Shown piece after piece: positions 59,601-64,000 of a stretch of 64,000 nt of DNA (position 1 is its first letter; each line of letters begins with the position of its first letter). The stretch covers positions 210,999 through 274,998 of the forward strand of contig SNVD02006965.1 in assembly GCA_013180625.2 (NCBI GenBank). The letters are read 5' to 3'. Position numbers and translations under genes: made by a program. This DNA comes from Boswellia sacra (taxonomy: Eukaryota; Streptophyta; Magnoliopsida; Sapindales; Burseraceae). A model generated the notes under the pieces. The model did no database searches and was not told the origin of the DNA. It was given only the letters and a program-made list of their open reading frames with translations.

Positions 59601-60356
59601 GAGGAATAAGGAACCACCCCCACCCCCTACCCGGAAGTGCTGTCCGAAGGTTTTTGCCATTGGAGATACAAATGTTCTCTTTGGTTCTTAGCTCATTGGT
59701 ATTCTCATCGTCAAATTTGTTCTTTGGAAATATGATCATACAAGTGGAGATAAATTGTTTAGAGTTGATATCGTTGTTAATTATTTCCTGACTTAGCAAG
59801 TATATTTTTGTATTTTCCCTTTGATACTCGGACACATGTTTAACACTGAACTATTAATAGCATATACTGAAGCCAATAATGCTGGCAATTGATTGCAATA
59901 GAACTTTGCAAATCCGGAGAGTTTATAAGCTCATACCTGCAATCCCATGTTTAGTGTTCCTAAAAATTATCAGGATTAATATTTCTCGTCCCACGATTTA
60001 TTCCCTGATGTGGTAAATTTGGAGTTTTATAAACATGTAAAATCTTGCTTTGATTCGGAAATGACTAGAAGACAAACTGTAGGCGATACTATTAGTGTAT
60101 CAAACTCAAATCTTTTGAAATATAATCCAATCCGACATGTGAAACGCTTTTTTAAATCAAAACGCATCCTGGAAATTATGATGCTTGGATCTCCCTCCGG
60201 CACTACCAACAATAGTCTTCTTTAAGCCATCAAACCGATTTTTACCATAACACATCACTAAGAACAGAAATAATGATGTTTAAGGACGCCAACTTCTCCA
60301 TGTTCAAGCAACTCAGCAATCAAGTCTTAGATTAATACAATAGAATACGAGGTAAG
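59601..60356. other. Segment present only beside ABHD11-like copy 2
   Basis: In copy 1 the flank reads TTATTTCTTCAAGCTGGTCATGAGG. In copy 2 about 755 bp intervene between TTCTTGAAGCTG and GATCATGAGGTAACG. Two unidentified ORFs lie inside (minus 59835-59542, starting upstream of the break; plus 60010-60225). No TE ends are seen, so a deletion in copy 1 is as likely as an insertion in copy 2. Confidence 0.6.
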
Positions 60357-60688
60357 ATCATGAGGTAACGACTCAGCAGCAATATTTACTCATCCGATGA
60401 TGGTCATGGATTCAATCATAATTCAAATCTCAATATCAAAACAATGGAATCTGTAAGAGATTAACTACCAAAAAGTGTATGCATGAACTCATGAAGAGAT
60501 CAGTAAATTAAACCAACAATATCAAATCAACTCAGTAAAAGTGGATAAACATTTTTTAGGTTACATATAGATACTTTTTTATTTTCAACAAAATCAGTAC
60601 ATACAACCAGACGAAGGGTGGGTGAGCAAGAATCATTTAGAGATAATTCTAAGATATTGCGGATGAACACGAGCCAAATAACAGATAG

Positions 60689-60935
60689 TTAAACAGAGCC
60701 CATCTTCGGAGCAACAATGTCAAGTAATCCTTTTGGGTTGTCCACATGAACCCAGTGGCCTGCCCTGGGAAGAATATGCACGGAAACTTTACCAGGTCCC
60801 TCTTCTCCTCTACTAGCAAGGGCCTCAAGCTGCTGAATCGTATCTGGCTCCCATCTGTCACTCTTCTCTGCACGTACAATAGCTATCTCCATGCTTTGTG
60901 GTGGGTGCTCTAACAGAGGCCAATAGGATGTCTCC
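60689..60935 (-). CDS. ABHD11-like alpha/beta-hydrolase, copy 2, terminal exon
   Basis: Acceptor CTGTAG precedes GGAGACATCC, and the stop TAA is at 60689-60691. It encodes ETSYWPLLEHPPQSMEIAIV, the conserved AEKSDRW loop and ILPRAGHWVHVDNPKGL, where the His of GHW is the catalytic histidine of the alpha/beta-hydrolase triad. No defects are seen. This is the last coding exon of a gene whose 5' part lies beyond 64000. ABHD11-like proteins are serine hydrolases, mitochondrial in animals; the plant substrate is unknown to me. Confidence 0.85.
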
Positions 60936-61072
60936 CTACAGTTTTAGGTACGTATCTTGAAGTTGTCAAAGAATAGTAATGAGTGAAATTTCCTTTTCTT
61001 TATGCTTGTGAGCCTCTGTGCTTTGTATAGAAAAGTGATTCACATTCATTACACGAAAAATTAGAGATTTAC

Positions 61073-61213
61073 CTATAAGAATTAAACATCTGGACAGCAC
61101 CTTCAAGATTAAAAGCCCAAGTCTCATGGTCTCCAGATTTCTTGACGTTGCTACCAATCCATTCTGATAATGATTTGGAGAACCCAAGCTCCAACATGTG
61201 ATTCACAAGCCAC
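61073..61213 (-). CDS. ABHD11-like alpha/beta-hydrolase, copy 2, penultimate exon
   Basis: Acceptor GCGTCAG precedes GTGGCTTGTG, and donor TTATAG/GTAAAT is intact. It encodes WLVNHMLELGFSKSLSEWIG and ETWAFNLEGAVQMFNSYR in an open frame (141 bp). Its phase joins exon 5 to give SYRETSYW. Unlike copy 1 it has neither stop nor insertion. The upstream exons should lie to the right of the window, after intron 3 and its retroelement sequence. Confidence 0.85.
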
Positions 61214-62120
61214 CTGACGCAAGGAAATAGTGGCACTAATAAGAATAAACTAAAAATAAAAACATAAATAAAAAATCAGTGCATAAGGAAACAGTTAATT
61301 TAACATCTAATATCAAATCAATGCAAGTTCCAAAAAACCAATCCAATAAAATAACCAGCAAGTTTAGTTTATGACTTTCTACAACGCAAGAAGATTAAAA
61401 AAAAAAAAAGAATGTAATTGTTCAAGTGAAGCAATTAGGGTAGCGTGTTCACATGTGTTCATGCTCTTTGTCATATATTAAACACATTACAATAGGTTCA
61501 TTGACATATCCTATCATATTGTCATCACAAATTTTCTGTATGATAATTACAGTTTGTTCTGTGCATTAAATGCAAAAAATTACATCACTTATCCATAATG
61601 TGTCACAAAAGTAAATAAGATATATGTGCTATCACAGGATTCCTTTCAACAATTAAGCTTTTACTAATACTGGTCTTTCAACATAAGCACAAGATATCTT
61701 TGCAAATTAGAGTGAGATTAGATAATGACGAATACAGTTCATATAAAGTGAAGACTTGATTGTATCTATAGCTAACAACAAGGTAAACTTACAATTATAA
61801 GAATATTAAAACAAAGTTATTAATGTTATGAATAGCAACATTGAAACTGGTATTGTCATTAGGCGAAGTAAGAAGTACTATATGGTTTCCTCAATATAAG
61901 AGTGATAATGCTTAAATACTTTAAGGTTTCCCTAATATAAGAGGGATACAGTTTTATAGGAAACCTTGGGGAAGCTGTAGCCACTGCCGAAGTTTGCCAG
62001 TGACTGTAAGCAGTGAACATTAGTTATTAAGTCTACTGAACATTGGACAATTAAATTAAAATTCAAATAGGCACCACCTAAATTTTGACATAATACTTGC
62101 ATACTGATTTGAGGTGATAA

Positions 62121-62596
62121 CAGTTATTAGTTTATGTATAAATAGAATGATAAAATGAAAGAAAAGAAGGAATATAATTGGAGTAAACTTGAAATTTCGT
62201 TCGGCTAAATGTTACTGGCTATTGGTGACATAATAATATACATGAAAGAGTGGAGGGTTACCTGACTATGCAAACAAAAGAGAGCAGCAGTGAGATGTGA
62301 GAGTGAGTTAGAAGTGATGTGAGAAAGGCAAGAGACTCTTTATTATAGGCGTTCTGTATTACAAATACAACACAGAAGGGGGGTATTTATAGAACTAAAT
62401 CACCACCAAAAGCCTCCTAATGAACTAATCAAACAATGCAACAAAAAGGAAGCCAATGTCGCTGCACCAAGATGAGAGACAATCACAAGCCATTTGTTGC
62501 ATGAGATAGCCAAATGTATGCTGTCCCTAAAGTGTGCAACGAGAGATCACCACCACCTCTTTTAAAGCGGTTGAAATCCACCATGTTTCAAAATAC
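62121..62596 (-). mobile_element. LTR-like sequence, minus orientation (duplicate of 34393-34846)
   Basis: Same content and order as copy 1, including the TATAAATACCCC block (minus strand, near 62380) and AACACAGAA. Edges are estimated by comparison. Confidence 0.5.
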
Positions 62597-62660
62597 TTCC
62601 CCTTGGATTCAACCACTTAAAATTAATGCAATTTTTTAAAATGTGGAATCCAAGAAGAAG

Positions 62661-63084
62661 TGTTGTGAAATGTGATGATTCTAACCACTACAATAAGTGA
62701 TGTGTCCTCTTTGTTATTGCTCAATTTGAAGATAATTTCTGTTCACCACTTCATGTAGTGGAACCTGTCATTGGTTCACAGGTTAAAAATTCCAATTGGT
62801 TTGAGTTCTGGCAAATTATGATTAGCAAATTTAAAGGACTTGGTGATATTAGTCTACAAATATCACCTTGTGTGCTGTATTTGTATCACAAAAACTCCCT
62901 ATTCAGTAATATAGCTTTGGTTCTATCTCTCTCATGCCTATATTATTATTCCAATTGGCTTCTTTTTCTTTATTCCACACGGTCGTCATCACCATTCCTT
63001 ATTGCAAATATTCAATCAGTAGCGTTTCTTTGTTTCTAATATTACTAAATACAAATCAAGCAATTTCATACTTTAATTATAACA
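62661..63084 (+). mobile_element. LTR, plus orientation (duplicate of 34910-35336)
   Basis: Starts TGTTGTGAAATGTGATGATT, ends TTAATTATAACA, followed by TGTTAATAGCATGATTG. Same termini and downstream sequence as copy 1. Confidence 0.6.
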
Positions 63085-63553
63085 TGTTAATAGCATGATT
63101 GTGATACATAAGGGCTGATAGGTAAGATATTTCTATTGTAGCATTGATTGTTTATTTGTAATGTTATTTATTATTTGATATGGCCATCCCTATAAGTATA
63201 CTCTGTAGTTGTCACTTCGTTAGATCTTACACCTCAAAAAACAAGTTTAGATCTGGATATTAATTACCGTATTGTTATTTATTTGTTATAGCAACTGTTC
63301 TAATCTAACACTACTGATTTATTAACTTTATATTTATTGTTATTGTTATTTTATTTACACAAATATTTTTGAATTGCAATATTATCATATTAGCATCATT
63401 AATTACAAAGATTTTGCAACCTATAGTTTGCACAAACTAGAACCTGATAATCTGATTCCTATTCAAATATTCATTTCAGAATCTGAAGTTCTAATCTTAA
63501 CTAATCTTCATTTTAGATTAGAGGCTTGAAGCCATGAAAAAGACAGAATCTAA

Positions 63554-63769
63554 GGGTGTGTTTGTTATGAATTTTGTATTTTTGTTTTCAAAAGGATTTG
63601 ATGTTTAAGTAAGGATATGTGTTTCATATTAAATTTTGAAAATAAATATTTGAATTTATTTAAAGAATATGTTGCTAGAATTGAATTTTAAGTTTGATAT
63701 TTAAATTTGAAAGTATTATAAATATGCAAAACAAAAAACAGTTTTCCAAATTCGTAAACAAACAAAGCC
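63554..63769. mobile_element. MITE, 216 bp, in copy 2 only
   Basis: Imperfect inverted ends: left GGGTGTGTTTGTTATG, complement of right GGCTTTGTTTGTTTACG. Copy 1 reads straight through (CCTAAAGTTTTGG, about 35797), while copy 2 has CTAA, the element, then AAAGTTTTGG. The short duplication and end sequence fit a PIF/Harbinger (Tourist) or hAT-like MITE; I cannot decide between them. Confidence 0.7.
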
Positions 63770-64000
63770 AAAGTTTTGGGTTTCTAAATTCTTGAATCAT
63801 AACCTAATGTTCTAAATCCATAAATATTTTCATTATCAATTTTACTATTGTTATACTATTTAAGTTACATTAACCATTTAAACATTATTATTCATATTAT
63901 TAGTTCATTTATTATTTGTTTGGCCGTGACTTCAAAGTTTTCTAGTCCTAAGAGAATATATTGTTTGTTTGGTTTGAAGTATTCAGGCCCTAAGAAAATA

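Larger units (their letters stand above)
61214..64000 (-). other. Intron 3 of ABHD11-like copy 2 (partial)
   Basis: It matches the intron of copy 1 in order, without the hAT-like MITE (empty site at about 61783-61797). It holds the head-to-head LTR pair and the following noncoding element sequence. The window ends inside it. Confidence 0.7.

Noticed and set aside
1..64000. tRNA, rRNA or other structured RNA genes
   Set aside because: tRNA-like matches are limited to retrotransposon primer-binding sites; no cloverleaf or rRNA sequence was recognised.

Overview
The window looks like nuclear DNA of a flowering plant, probably a eudicot. It is AT-rich, its genes have introns, and it is packed with plant-type transposable elements: Ty1/copia of the SIRE/Maximus kind, a Ty3/gypsy chromovirus, an L1-type LINE, Mutator-like (MULE), hAT-like and pogo-like DNA elements, and MITEs. 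Nothing bacterial or organellar was recognised. I could not assign a species.

The only recognisable host gene is an ABHD11-like alpha/beta-hydrolase on the minus strand, present in two tandem copies. Copy 1 (31970-44501, five exons) is a pseudogene. It has a LINE in intron 1, a hAT-like MITE and retroelement sequence in intron 3, a 227-bp insertion and a stop codon in exon 4, and two lost splice donors. Copy 2 (60689 to beyond 64000) shows two intact 3' exons and continues past the window edge. The duplicated unit also carries a region with a small plus-strand ORF: copy A at 19476-20843 is uninterrupted, while copy B at 44670-59400 is split by later insertions. Each duplicate acts as an empty-site control for insertions in the other.

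Layout. 1-2340: 3' end of a copia-type element with PPT and LTR. 5272-6523: MULE with TSD, possibly carrying a captured gene fragment. 7900-8170: degenerate repeats. 8690-10345: decayed copia. 10346-13553: decayed MuDR transposase and its end. 14785-15378: hAT-like MITE. 16362-18238: possible old LTR. 19393-20843: small-ORF region A. 20843-26558: SIRE-like copia arranged LTR-gag-LTR-gag. 27240-28292: pogo-like and hAT-like remnants. 29719-31294: MULE holding a roughly 960-bp palindrome. 31340-44501: ABHD11-like copy 1, with the LINE at 37330-44062. 44670-48640: small-ORF region B, with a 2.6-kb noncoding LTR element and a 1.0-kb MULE. 49338-58062: four tandem repeats of about 760 bp, the fourth split by a complete gypsy element (51675-57368). 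58276-58472: a 65-bp triplicate. 58485-64000: rest of region B and ABHD11-like copy 2.

Almost every TE coding region has lost its function through stop codons or frameshifts. The most unusual shared signal is a satellite-like sequence built from the motif GTCGAGTGTCGAGT. It occurs inside four different elements, next to the MuDR remnant, in two MULEs and in a hAT-like MITE, and in one case it forms a long hairpin.
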